From assembly GCF_041890415.1 (NCBI RefSeq), contig NZ_CP169056.1:2666001-2730000 (forward strand): a stretch of 64,000 bases of DNA, written 5' to 3'. The notes below the pieces were generated by a model. The model was not told the DNA's origin. It did no database searches and saw only the letters and a program-made list of their open reading frames with translations. This DNA is from Pseudoxanthomonas koreensis_A. Its GTDB lineage: Bacteria > Pseudomonadota > Gammaproteobacteria > Xanthomonadales > Xanthomonadaceae. The translations under genes and the position numbers were made by a program. Shown one piece after another: positions 31,571 to 39,220 of the stretch (its first letter is position 1; the number at the start of each line of letters is the position of its first letter).

Positions 31571-33085
31571 GTGAGCCTGGCGCTGGTGCACAGCCGCGCC
31601 CGGTCCGGGATCCACGCACCGCCGGTCCAGGTCGAGGTCCATCTTGGCGGCGGCCTGCCCAGCACCCAGATCGTCGGCCTGCCGGCCGCGGCAGTGCGCG
31701 AATCGCGCGACCGCGTGCGCGCGGCGATCCTGTGCGCGCAGTTCGAATACCCGCAGCGCCGGATCACCATCAACCTGGCCCCGGCCGACCTGCCCAAGGA
31801 CGGCGGCCGCTTCGACCTGCCGATCGCCCTGGGGATCCTCGCGGCAAGCGGCCAGATCGACCGCAACACCCTGGCCGATTGCGAGTTCCTCGGCGAGCTG
31901 GGATTGACCGGCGAGCTGCGCCCGGTCGACGGGATCCTGCCCGCGGTACTTGCCGCCACGCGTGACGGGCGCCGGCTGGTGGTACCGGCCGGCAGCGGCG
32001 CCGAGGCCGCGCTGGCGCCGCAGGCCCAGGCCTATACCGCACGCACCTTGCTGGAAGCCTGCGCCGCGCTGGGCGGCCGCACCGAACTGCCGCGCGCGCA
32101 GGCACCGGCCCACGTGACCTCGCTGGCCGCGGCGGACATGGCCGATGTGCGTGGGCAAGCCCAGGCGCGGCGCGTGCTGGAAGTGGCTGCGGCTGGCGGC
32201 CATCACCTGCTGATGAGCGGACCGCCCGGTTGCGGCAAGACCCTGCTGGCCTCGCGCCTGCCCGGGCTGCTGCCGGAGGCCAGCGAATCCGAAGCCCTGG
32301 AAACCGCGGCGGTGGTCTCCACCAGCGGCCGCGGCCTGGACCCGACGCGCTGGCGCCAGCGCCCCTGGCGCAGCCCGCACCACGGCGCCAGCGCGGTGGC
32401 CCTGACCGGTGGCGGCAATCCCCCGCGGCCGGGCGAGATCTCGCTGGCGCACAACGGCGTGCTGTTCCTCGATGAATTGCCCGAATGGAGCCGGGCCGCG
32501 CTGGAAGTCCTGCGCGAGCCGCTGGAATCGGGCCGGATCACCGTGTCACGGGCCGCGCGCAGCGCCGAGTTCCCGGCCAGGTTCCAGCTGGTGGCCGCCA
32601 TGAACCCGTGCCCGTGCGGCTGGGCCGGCGATCCCTCCGGGCGCTGCCGCTGCACCCCGGACATCATCCGCCGCTACTGGAGCCGGCTGTCCGGGCCGTT
32701 GCTGGACCGCATCGACCTGCACCTGGCCATGGCCCGGCTGCCGCTGGCACTGCTGCGGCCCGATGCCCCGCCCGGCGAATCCACCCGGAGCATCCGCACG
32801 CGGGTCGAGGCGGCACGCACGCGCCAGCTGCAACGCAACGGCCGGCTCAGCGCACACCTGGACCCGGCGGACGTGGCCGCCAGCTGCCGCCTGACCGCGG
32901 CCGACCAGGACCTGCTCGAACAGGCCGGCGAACGCCTGCAGCTGAGCGCGCGCAGCCTGCATCGGGTGTTGCGGGTGGCGCGCACCATTGCCGACCTCGA
33001 CGGCAGCGACGCGATCGCCACGCCGCACCTGGCCGAAGCACTTGGCTACCGCATGCCCGCGCCCACCTGCGCCGTCCCGGCCTGA
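31571..33085 (+). CDS. comM: YifB/ComM-family Mg-chelatase-like AAA+ ATPase
   Basis: ComM is a hexameric helicase that promotes branch migration and integration of DNA during natural transformation. It is also widespread in non-competent bacteria. The 504-residue product from GTG 31571 has the N-terminal Lon-protease-like domain (about 1-170, LPSTQIVGLPAAAVRESRDR) and a Mg-chelatase ATPase core with Walker A GPPGCGKT at about 217-224. Walker B is LFLDELPEW, NPCPCGWAGDPSGRC is a cysteine-rich insert typical of the family, and a C-terminal lid (SARSLHRVLRVARTIADLDG) completes it. Downstream of ubiK and convergent with the GGDEF gene. Confidence 0.94.
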   Translation: MSLALVHSRARSGIHAPPVQVEVHLGGGLPSTQIVGLPAAAVRESRDRVRAAILCAQFEYPQRRITINLAPADLPKDGGRFDLPIALGILAASGQIDRNTLADCEFLGELGLTGELRPVDGILPAVLAATRDGRRLVVPAGSGAEAALAPQAQAYTARTLLEACAALGGRTELPRAQAPAHVTSLAAADMADVRGQAQARRVLEVAAAGGHHLLMSGPPGCGKTLLASRLPGLLPEASESEALETAAVVSTSGRGLDPTRWRQRPWRSPHHGASAVALTGGGNPPRPGEISLAHNGVLFLDELPEWSRAALEVLREPLESGRITVSRAARSAEFPARFQLVAAMNPCPCGWAGDPSGRCRCTPDIIRRYWSRLSGPLLDRIDLHLAMARLPLALLRPDAPPGESTRSIRTRVEAARTRQLQRNGRLSAHLDPADVAASCRLTAADQDLLEQAGERLQLSARSLHRVLRVARTIADLDGSDAIATPHLAEALGYRMPAPTCAVPA

Positions 33086-33089
33086 TGCC

Positions 33090-33109
33090 CGGGCGCGCGG
33101 CGGCGCCCG
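33090..33109. terminator. Bidirectional hairpin between convergent comM and GGDEF genes
   Basis: CGGGCGC-GCGGCG-GCGCCCG fills the 25-bp gap between the two stop codons almost exactly. There is no T-run, so it may act by slowing polymerase or by stabilising both 3' ends. Confidence 0.45.
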
Positions 33110-33110
33110 C

Positions 33111-34145
33111 TCAGCCCGCCGTCACTGCGGTGCCGTCGATCCACGCCACCTGGTTGCCGCCCTGGCGCTTGGCTTCATACAGCGCGGCGTCGGCACGCGC
33201 GTACCAGTCGTTCCAGTCGCCGGACAGGTCCACCAGGCACGCGCCGACGCTGACCGCGCACATGGTCGGCACGGCTTGCTGCAGGCGCAGCAGGCTGCGG
33301 GTGGTGGCGACCACGAACTCGGCGTAGCGCATCACGTCCTCACGCTGGCGGGCACCGACCAGCAGGCAGAACTCGTCGCCGCCCAGGCGGCACGGGAAGT
33401 CGTCGGCACCGGCCACCGAGCGCAGGATGCCGGCGATGTTCTGCAACACGCGGTCGCCCACCAGGTGGCCGTGGTCGTCATTGACCTGCTTGAAGCGGTC
33501 GCAGTCCACCAGCAGCAGGCCCATGCTGCCGCCCGGCGCGCGCGCGCGGCGCTCCTGCAGGTGCAGGGTCAGCCCGCGGCGGTTGTACAGGCCGGTCAGC
33601 TCGTCGATCCGGATCAGCGCTTCGGTGCGGCTGAGCTGGTGGGCGGTGATGTGCAGGTTGTCCAGCGCCGTTTCCAGGTCCTGGTTGCGGCGCCGCAGCT
33701 GGCGGATGAGGTTCTGTTCGTTGAGCACCACCCGGGTGATCGCACGGCGCAGGAACTGCGCCACCAGCACCGGGTCGCGCTCGAGCAGGCGCTGGAAGCC
33801 GGACTGGCCCAGTTCCACCACCCGGCCGGTGCTGACCGCCACCGCGTCGGCGCCACGCAGGTGTTCGCCGATCAGCAGGCCCAGCTCACCGAAGAATTCG
33901 CGCGGCCCCAGCTGCTTGACCGCCAGGTCGGCACCGGCGTCCAGCTCGACCCGGCCTTCGGCAATCAGGTACATGACCTCGCCCGGGTCGTCGCGACGGA
34001 AGATGCGCTCGCCGGCGTGGACCACGCGCTCGCGGCCGACAGCGGCAAACAGGTCGAATTCGCGCACCGACAGGACCTCGGCGGCACCGGCACGATCGCC
34101 CTGTTCCAGCTCATCGGCACTGCGTGCGTTCGCGTCGTTCGCCAT
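33111..34145 (-). CDS. Cyclic-nucleotide-binding domain / GGDEF diguanylate cyclase
   Basis: This is a predicted c-di-GMP synthase under control of a cNMP-like sensor. The 344-residue product from ATG 34145 has a cyclic-nucleotide-binding/CAP-type domain at about 30-135 (RIFRRDDPGEVMYLIAEGRV, then REFFGELGLLIGE), a short coiled linker (LIRQLRRRNQDLETALDN) and a GGDEF domain from about 170. The active-site motif is intact (RLGGDEFCLL, 255-259). The RxxD inhibitory site normally found four residues before the conserved Arg is GADD here, so allosteric product inhibition is probably lost. No membrane segment is present, so the protein is cytoplasmic. The nucleotide or other ligand bound is unknown. 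Convergent with comM. Confidence 0.9.
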   Translation of the reverse strand: MANDANARSADELEQGDRAGAAEVLSVREFDLFAAVGRERVVHAGERIFRRDDPGEVMYLIAEGRVELDAGADLAVKQLGPREFFGELGLLIGEHLRGADAVAVSTGRVVELGQSGFQRLLERDPVLVAQFLRRAITRVVLNEQNLIRQLRRRNQDLETALDNLHITAHQLSRTEALIRIDELTGLYNRRGLTLHLQERRARAPGGSMGLLLVDCDRFKQVNDDHGHLVGDRVLQNIAGILRSVAGADDFPCRLGGDEFCLLVGARQREDVMRYAEFVVATTRSLLRLQQAVPTMCAVSVGACLVDLSGDWNDWYARADAALYEAKRQGGNQVAWIDGTAVTAG

Positions 34146-34283
34146 CCCGCGGCTCTCCCGCCGGCCCCTTCCCGGTGAATACGGCAGCATATCACCGGTC
34201 CATACTCGTGATGGGCGTCACAGATTGCGCTCGTCGCCTGCCAGGTACCGGCCGTCCCGATCCCCCGCCGGCGGTCGCCCGGC

Positions 34284-34892
34284 TCAGCTGGTGTCGCGGT
34301 TGCGACCCATCCACGGCCGGTACCAGGCGCGGATGGCCGCCATGTCGGCCGGCAGGTCGCCGCTGGTATGGAACAGCGGCCCGATCCCGATGGTCCTGTC
34401 CGGGTAGTGGAAGCAGGCCAGCAGCACCGGCACCTGGGCGCCATGGGCGATCTTCCAGAATCCGGTCTTCCACTCCCGCACCGCGCGGCGGGTGCCCTCC
34501 GGGGCCAGGGCGAACCACAGCCGTGGCGAGTGGCGAAACAGCTCCAGCGCCTGCTCCACCACGCCCTGCGGGCGGCTGCGGTCCACCGGGATCACCCCAA
34601 GGCGGCGCAGCAGCGGCGACAACGGCCACCAGAACAGCGAGGACTTGCCCAGCAACCGCGCGTCCAGGCCCAGCGCAAGCTTGGCCGCCATGCCCCACAC
34701 CCCGTCCCAGTTGGACGAGTGCGGCGCCGCGATCAGCACCAGCCGTGGCACGTCCGGCAGGGTGCCGACCACGCGCCAGCCACCCAGGCGCAACACGGTG
34801 CGGCCGAGCCAGCGGCTGAAACGGTTGGGCGCCACCTGCGGCATGTTCGGCGGCAGCGCCGGCAGCAGTGGCGCGTCGGCGGCCACGCTCAA
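34284..34892 (-). CDS. PlsC-like lysophospholipid acyltransferase
   Basis: This 202-residue protein belongs to the glycerophospholipid acyltransferase fold. The catalytic block is LIAAPHSSNWDGVWG (an H-x4-D motif in the form HSSNWD) and the substrate-binding block is FALAPEGTRRAVREWKTGF (EGT motif). VIPVDRSRPQG lies between, as in the family. The order and spacing are typical of the short bacterial subfamily annotated as 1-acyl-glycerol-3-phosphate acyltransferase-like. The acyl acceptor is not known. It overlaps the arfB stop codon by 4 bp (ATGA), so it is translationally coupled to it. Confidence 0.85.
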   Translation of the reverse strand: MSVAADAPLLPALPPNMPQVAPNRFSRWLGRTVLRLGGWRVVGTLPDVPRLVLIAAPHSSNWDGVWGMAAKLALGLDARLLGKSSLFWWPLSPLLRRLGVIPVDRSRPQGVVEQALELFRHSPRLWFALAPEGTRRAVREWKTGFWKIAHGAQVPVLLACFHYPDRTIGIGPLFHTSGDLPADMAAIRAWYRPWMGRNRDTS

Positions 34893-35320
34893 TCCCAGTC
34901 GCGCGTGCCGCGGCCGCGCTTGATCTGGCCCCGCTCCTGCTTGGCCTGCAGGCGGCGCTGTTGCGAGGCGCGGGTGGGACGGGTCCGGATCCGGGTCTTG
35001 GGTACGTCCAGGCCGGCGGCGATGAAGGCGACCAGCCGCTCGCGCGCATCCTGGCGGTTGCGCTCCTGGGTGCGGAAGCGCTGGGCGTCGATCACCAGCA
35101 CGCCGTCGTCGGTGAGACGACGGTCGCGGCGCGCCAGCAGCCGGGTGCGCAACGCGTCGGGCAATGACGGCGAGCCGGCGATGTCGAAACGCAGCTCCAC
35201 CGCACTGGACACCTTGTTGACGTTCTGCCCGCCGGCGCCGCTGGCACGCACGAAGCGCTCGACGATCTCCGCTTCGGGAATCGCCAGGCCGGGAGCAACG
35301 GTCAGGGCGTCAGCGCGCAT
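34889..35320 (-). CDS. arfB: Alternative ribosome-rescue factor ArfB (YaeJ)
   Basis: ArfB enters stalled ribosomes lacking a stop codon and hydrolyses the peptidyl-tRNA. The 143-residue product carries the catalytic release-factor motif GGQ at residues 30-32 (ASGAGGQNVNKVSSAVELRF) and the long basic C-terminal tail (PTRASQQRRLQAKQERGQIK) that sits in the mRNA channel. Length is normal for the family. ATG 35320 is preferred over upstream in-frame codons to 35509, whose translation shows no family sequence. Downstream it overlaps the acyltransferase gene. Confidence 0.93.
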   Translation of the reverse strand: MRADALTVAPGLAIPEAEIVERFVRASGAGGQNVNKVSSAVELRFDIAGSPSLPDALRTRLLARRDRRLTDDGVLVIDAQRFRTQERNRQDARERLVAFIAAGLDVPKTRIRTRPTRASQQRRLQAKQERGQIKRGRGTRDWD

Positions 35321-35361
35321 GCGGCGATTGTACGGGAGCAGTCCGGCCGCCCGGGTGTACG

Positions 35362-36411
35362 TCAGATGCCCCAGTAGCCCAGCGCGCGGCGGATCTGCAG
35401 CGCACGCCAGCGCGCGGCCAGCGGCTTGCGCGCCAGGGTACCCAGCCCGCCAGCCAGCAGTGTGCCGGCCGCCTCGATCACCCGCTCCGACGAGCGTCCG
35501 TCGCGCCACGGATGGATGGCGTCGGCATAGGCGGCGATGGCCGCACCCAGCGCCGCGCTCGGCGCAAAGGCCGATTCAAGCATCCGCGGCAGCTGCGCCG
35601 GATCGTCGAAGTCGAGCATGTGCGGCTTGGGCGCGCGGTTGCGGAAGGTGACCACCGGCTTGTGCTGGACCACGAACTCGGACACCACCGAGGTGGTGTC
35701 GGCCAGCAGCACGTCGGCTGCGCGCTGCGCGGTGACCAGTTGCTCGGGCTCGACGAAGGCCGCATTCGGCCCGGCCAGGGCGCGATACCGGTCGAACAGG
35801 TCGGGCGGGCACTTCGGGTGCAGGGTCAGCAACCAGTAGCGTCCACCATGCGCCACCTGCGCGGCGATGGCCTGCAGCAGGTGCGGTGCCGCGCTCAGGC
35901 GCTCCGTGAAGGTGGAAGCGAACATCACCACCGGCCGTCCGGCCGCCGGCGCGCGCAGGGCCGCCGCCGCGCCGCCGTCGTCGCGGAACAGCGGATCGAG
36001 CTTGGGCCAGCCGGTCTGGACCACGGCAAAGTGGCCCAGCCGGCGCGACAGTTCCTGGAACGGCGCGGTGGTGGCAGGCCCCTGGGTGCAGTACAGGTCG
36101 AACAGCCCGCGCACCCGGAAATGGCCGCGGCCATCGGCGCGTTTTTCCACGTTGAACCCGTGGAACAACTGTACCTTGGCCCCCGTCACGAAGGTCGGAA
36201 CCTCGTTGGACGCACTGAACACCGCCCGTGGCCGCAGCGCCGCAGCGCCGCGCGCGTCCACCGGTTGCACCGGCCCGCGCAGGGCCAGGCCGGCGGCGGC
36301 ACCGGCCAACAGGGCATGAACGCGCTCGCCGCGCGCGTGCAAGGCATCGGCCAGCGGCTGCAGAATGGGCAACCCGTACCGCTCTGTCGCAAATAAAAGG
36401 TGGTCCGCCAT
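35362..36411 (-). CDS. CDP-glycerol glycerophosphotransferase-like envelope protein
   Basis: This is a 349-residue cytoplasmic or peripheral protein with a GT-B-like layout. The N-terminal half holds KVQLFHGFNVEKRA and LYCTQGPATTAPFQEL. The C-terminal half holds MFASTFTERLSAAP, LLTLHPKCPPDLFDRY, ADVLLADTTSVVSEFVVQHK and PVVTFRNRAPK. The HG early motif and the D-T-T-S-x-x-x-E-F block are characteristic of CDP-glycerol glycerophosphotransferase-type enzymes (TagF/TagB-like), which in Gram-negatives take part in capsule or LPS decoration. The actual donor and acceptor are unknown. Its ATG lies 10 bp from the likely start of a divergent GT2 gene, which suggests joint regulation and a common pathway. 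Confidence 0.75.
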   Translation of the reverse strand: MADHLLFATERYGLPILQPLADALHARGERVHALLAGAAAGLALRGPVQPVDARGAAALRPRAVFSASNEVPTFVTGAKVQLFHGFNVEKRADGRGHFRVRGLFDLYCTQGPATTAPFQELSRRLGHFAVVQTGWPKLDPLFRDDGGAAAALRAPAAGRPVVMFASTFTERLSAAPHLLQAIAAQVAHGGRYWLLTLHPKCPPDLFDRYRALAGPNAAFVEPEQLVTAQRAADVLLADTTSVVSEFVVQHKPVVTFRNRAPKPHMLDFDDPAQLPRMLESAFAPSAALGAAIAAYADAIHPWRDGRSSERVIEAAGTLLAGGLGTLARKPLAARWRALQIRRALGYWGI

Positions 36412-36421
36412 CGTCTCGCCC

Positions 36422-37243
36422 GTGCCCCCGTCATCTGCTGGCCAGCGCCCCGGCCCGGTGCCGCTGTCGGCGTGCATTATCACGTTCAACGAAGCTGACC
36501 GCATCGGCGACTGCCTGGCATCGCTGGCGTTCTGCGACGAGATCGTGGTGGTGGACTCGGGCTCCACCGACGCCACCGTGGCAATCGCCACGGCCATGGG
36601 TGCGCGGGTGCTGCAGCGGCCATTCGATGGCTTCCGCAGCCAGAAGCAGTTCACGGTGGGGCAGGCCACGCACGACTGGATCCTGAGCCTGGATGCCGAC
36701 GAGCGGGTCAGTGGCGCACTGCGTGCATCGATCGAGGCGGCGCGTGCGGACGGGTTTGCGGATGCGGCCGGCTACCGCTTCGCGCGGCTGTCGGATTACT
36801 TCGGCCGCTTCCTGCGCCATGGCAACGCGTATCCGGACCGGGTGCTGCGGCTGTTCGACCGGCGCCACGGCGGGTGGCGCGGCAAGCGCGAGATCCACGA
36901 GTCGGTCACCGTGGACGGCCCGGTGCGGCGCCTGGCCGGCGACCTGATCCACTACCCCTATCGCTCGCTGCAGCACCAGGCCACCAAGACCCTGTGCTAT
37001 GCGCGGATGATGGCCGAGCACGATTTCGCCCGTGGCCGGCGCGCAAGCTGGCACAAGCTGGTGCTGGCGCCCGCGTGGCGTTTCTGGCGCGGCTACGTGC
37101 TGCGTGCCGGATTCCTGGATGGCTGGCGCGGCCTGGTCTACGCCTACATGCGCGCCAGCTATGTGCGCGAGAAGGCCATCATCCTGTGGCTGCTGCAGCA
37201 CGGCCAACCGGTCGACGACCCGCCGCGCAACGACCCGCCCTAG
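36422..37243 (+). CDS. Family 2 glycosyltransferase, WaaE/KdtX-like
   Basis: This is a 273-residue GT-A enzyme predicted to add a sugar to lipopolysaccharide core. It has LSACIITFNEADRIGDCLAS at the start, VVVDSGSTDATV, FRSQKQFTVGQATHDWILSL and the DAD metal motif in LDADERVS. HGNAYPDRVLRLFDRRHGGW and the C-terminal basic amphipathic region (RASWHKLVLAPAWRFWRGYV) match the KdtX/WaaE type. The start is uncertain: GTG 36422 is chosen, GTG 36455 is also possible, and ATG 36365 would overlap the divergent gene. Divergent from the CDP-glycerol-transferase-like gene. Confidence 0.82.
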   Translation: MPPSSAGQRPGPVPLSACIITFNEADRIGDCLASLAFCDEIVVVDSGSTDATVAIATAMGARVLQRPFDGFRSQKQFTVGQATHDWILSLDADERVSGALRASIEAARADGFADAAGYRFARLSDYFGRFLRHGNAYPDRVLRLFDRRHGGWRGKREIHESVTVDGPVRRLAGDLIHYPYRSLQHQATKTLCYARMMAEHDFARGRRASWHKLVLAPAWRFWRGYVLRAGFLDGWRGLVYAYMRASYVREKAIILWLLQHGQPVDDPPRNDPP

Positions 37244-37288
37244 GACGATGCGCCGCGGTCGGTGGCGATGCCCATTGAGGTAACGGGG

Positions 37289-37442
37289 GTCGCCGGCAAG
37301 ACCGGCTCCTACAGGGGCATGCGGATTCCGGGGATTCTGTAGGAGCCCGTCTCGCGGGCGACCGCGGCGCATCAGGTCCGGGCGCTGCGGCGCCGGTCGC
37401 CGGCGCTCTCCACGCACGAATGTCCGGTCTCCCGGCTCCTAC
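37289..37442. repeat. Three REP cores (reverse, forward, reverse); last supplies a stop codon
   Basis: Cores lie at 37289-37312 (reverse), 37339-37362 (forward, variant arms AGCCCG/CGGGCG) and 37396-37442 (reverse, 47-bp long form with nested hairpin). The GTAG at the right end, read on the minus strand, contains the TAG stop of the EF-hand gene. They fill the 195-bp gap between the convergent GT2 and EF-hand genes and probably insulate the two transcripts. Confidence 0.85.
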
Positions 37443-37888
37443 TGGGGCGGGGCGGCCAGTTCGCGTGCGTCGAGCCAGCCGTCGCCGTTGCCGTCCTGGC
37501 GCCGGAAGCGTTCGGCCAGGCGCTGCCGGTACGCGTCACGGGTGATCGGCGATCCCTTGCCACCGGGCTGCTCGTGCGTGGCCAGCACGCCGTCGCCATC
37601 GGCATCCATGCGCTCGAAGGCGTAGCTCATCCAGTCCACGTATTCGTCCACCGATACCCGGCCGTCGCCATCGGCGTCCATCCGCGCAAGGTAGTCCGAG
37701 GTGCGCTCGACCTGCGCCACCGCTGCGCCGGGAACCAGCAACACGGACAGGGCCAATCCGTACAGGCCGGCGTACCCGGCCCGACCACGCATTCCTATAG
37801 CAGCACCACAGCCCATGCCGATTTCGGCATCGGCAGCCGTGCCGATGCCGGTACCGTTGCAGGCGGATTGGCGGCGATGCATGTGCAT
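37439..37888 (-). CDS. EF-hand calcium-binding secreted protein
   Basis: This is a small exported protein with EF-hand loops. The 149-residue reading from ATG 37888 has an odd 32-residue lead, then a signal peptide (MRGRAGYAGLYGLALSVLLV, ending at AVAQ). Three EF-hand-like loops follow: MDADGDGRVSVDEY, MDADGDGVLATHE and QDGNGDGWLDAREL. Each has the DxDxDG pattern and a position-12 acid. A later start at 37792 would place the signal peptide at the very N-terminus (117 residues) and may be the real one. ATG 37888 overlaps the desaturase stop (ATGA). The stop codon is part of a REP terminus. The role is probably calcium binding in the periplasm, but no partner is evident. Confidence 0.78.
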   Translation of the reverse strand: MHMHRRQSACNGTGIGTAADAEIGMGCGAAIGMRGRAGYAGLYGLALSVLLVPGAAVAQVERTSDYLARMDADGDGRVSVDEYVDWMSYAFERMDADGDGVLATHEQPGGKGSPITRDAYRQRLAERFRRQDGNGDGWLDARELAAPPQ

Positions 37889-39087
37889 CAGTGCGCCAGC
37901 GCGTAACCCTTCAGGCGCATGGAATATTCCTGCAGCGCGCGGATGCCGCTGGCCTCGGCCTCGTGGCACCAGGCCTGCAACTGGCGCAGGCGCTCGGCCG
38001 CATCGTTGCTGCGCGCCTCCAGCAGGGCGGCAAGGCGCGCGCGGTATTCGACCAGGGTGTGGATGCGCGGCCGCTGCGAGACCCAGGCGCGCAACTGCTC
38101 GCGCGCATCGGGCTTGAGCCAGCGGCCATCGTCCACCAGGCCGCGGCGCATGCGCCGTGGCAGCAGCTGGCGCAGGCGCGCGCCTGCCGCGGCGGCCTCC
38201 TCGCGCAGCGCCGGCACCAGCACGTTGCGCTGGTAGTCGGTCATGGCCAGGAAGCGGTGCGAGAGCAGCGCGCGCAGGGTTTCCAGGTCCGGAGCGGCAA
38301 CGTTGGGGCGGATGTCCAGGCTCGGCGCCACCCGCAGCACCCTGGCCAGGCCAAGTTTTTCCAGGCCCTTGATCGCCACCCAGCCGATGTCCAGCTCCCA
38401 GCGCCGCATCGAGAAGCGCGCCGAGCTGGGGAACGCATGGTGGTTGTTGTGCAGCTCTTCGCCGCCGATCCACAGCGCCCACGGGGTCAGGTTGGTGGAG
38501 GTGTCGGCCGATTCGAAATTGCGGTAGCCCCACCAGTGGCCCAGGCCGTTGACCACGCCGGCGGCCCAGAACGGGATCCACGCCATCTGGATCGCCCACA
38601 TGGCAATGCCGGGCAAACCGAACAGGGCGAAATTGACGAAGAACAGCACGCTCGGGCCAAGGTTGGCGTGGGGCGTGTACAGGCGCCGCTCGATCCAGTC
38701 GTCCGGCGCGCCCTTGCCGTACTGCTCGATCGAGGCACGGTCCGCACGTGCCTCGCGGTACAGCTCGACCCCTTCCCAGAACACCTTGCCGATGCCGCGC
38801 GTGAGCGGGCTGTGCGGGTCCTCCTCGGTTTCCACCTTGGCGTGGTGCTTGCGATGGATGGCCACCCACTCGCGGGTGATCATCGAGGTGGTCAGCCAGG
38901 TCCAGAACCGGAAGAAGTGCGCCACCGCCGGGTGGAAATCGACGCCGCGGTGGGCCTGGCTGCGGTGCAGGTACAAGGTCACCGCGAAGATGGTGAGCTG
39001 GGTGCACACCAGCAGGACCAGCAGCAGGCCAGGCCAGCCCAGGCCAGTGGCGCCGGAGGAAAGGAAGGACAGCAGCGCGTCGGACAT
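37888..39087 (-). CDS. Membrane fatty acid desaturase (acyl-CoA delta-9 type)
   Basis: This di-iron membrane enzyme introduces a double bond into fatty acyl chains. The 399-residue product from ATG 39087 has the three histidine boxes of the stearoyl-CoA desaturase family: HRSQAH (41-46), HRKHH (78-82, in WVAIHRKHHAKVETEEDPHS) and HNNHH (213-217). Several hydrophobic helices lie between them. The last 170 residues are a charged helical extension (RLRQLLPRRMRRG, EARSNDAAERLRQL) beyond the core. The in-frame ATG at 39171 is less likely. It is followed by the EF-hand gene with a 4-bp overlap and diverges from an orphan ABC ATPase gene. Confidence 0.92.
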   Translation of the reverse strand: MSDALLSFLSSGATGLGWPGLLLVLLVCTQLTIFAVTLYLHRSQAHRGVDFHPAVAHFFRFWTWLTTSMITREWVAIHRKHHAKVETEEDPHSPLTRGIGKVFWEGVELYREARADRASIEQYGKGAPDDWIERRLYTPHANLGPSVLFFVNFALFGLPGIAMWAIQMAWIPFWAAGVVNGLGHWWGYRNFESADTSTNLTPWALWIGGEELHNNHHAFPSSARFSMRRWELDIGWVAIKGLEKLGLARVLRVAPSLDIRPNVAAPDLETLRALLSHRFLAMTDYQRNVLVPALREEAAAAGARLRQLLPRRMRRGLVDDGRWLKPDAREQLRAWVSQRPRIHTLVEYRARLAALLEARSNDAAERLRQLQAWCHEAEASGIRALQEYSMRLKGYALAH

Positions 39088-39220
39088 GGAAAGGCGGCTC
39101 ACGAAGGCAGAGGCGCCGGCCGGTCGCGGTCGGCGTGGGGACATGATGGGGCCTGATCCGGCAAACTTCACCTGCCGGCCGTGTGAACGTTCATCCGCCG
39201 CGCCCCAGGAAACCCACCCG

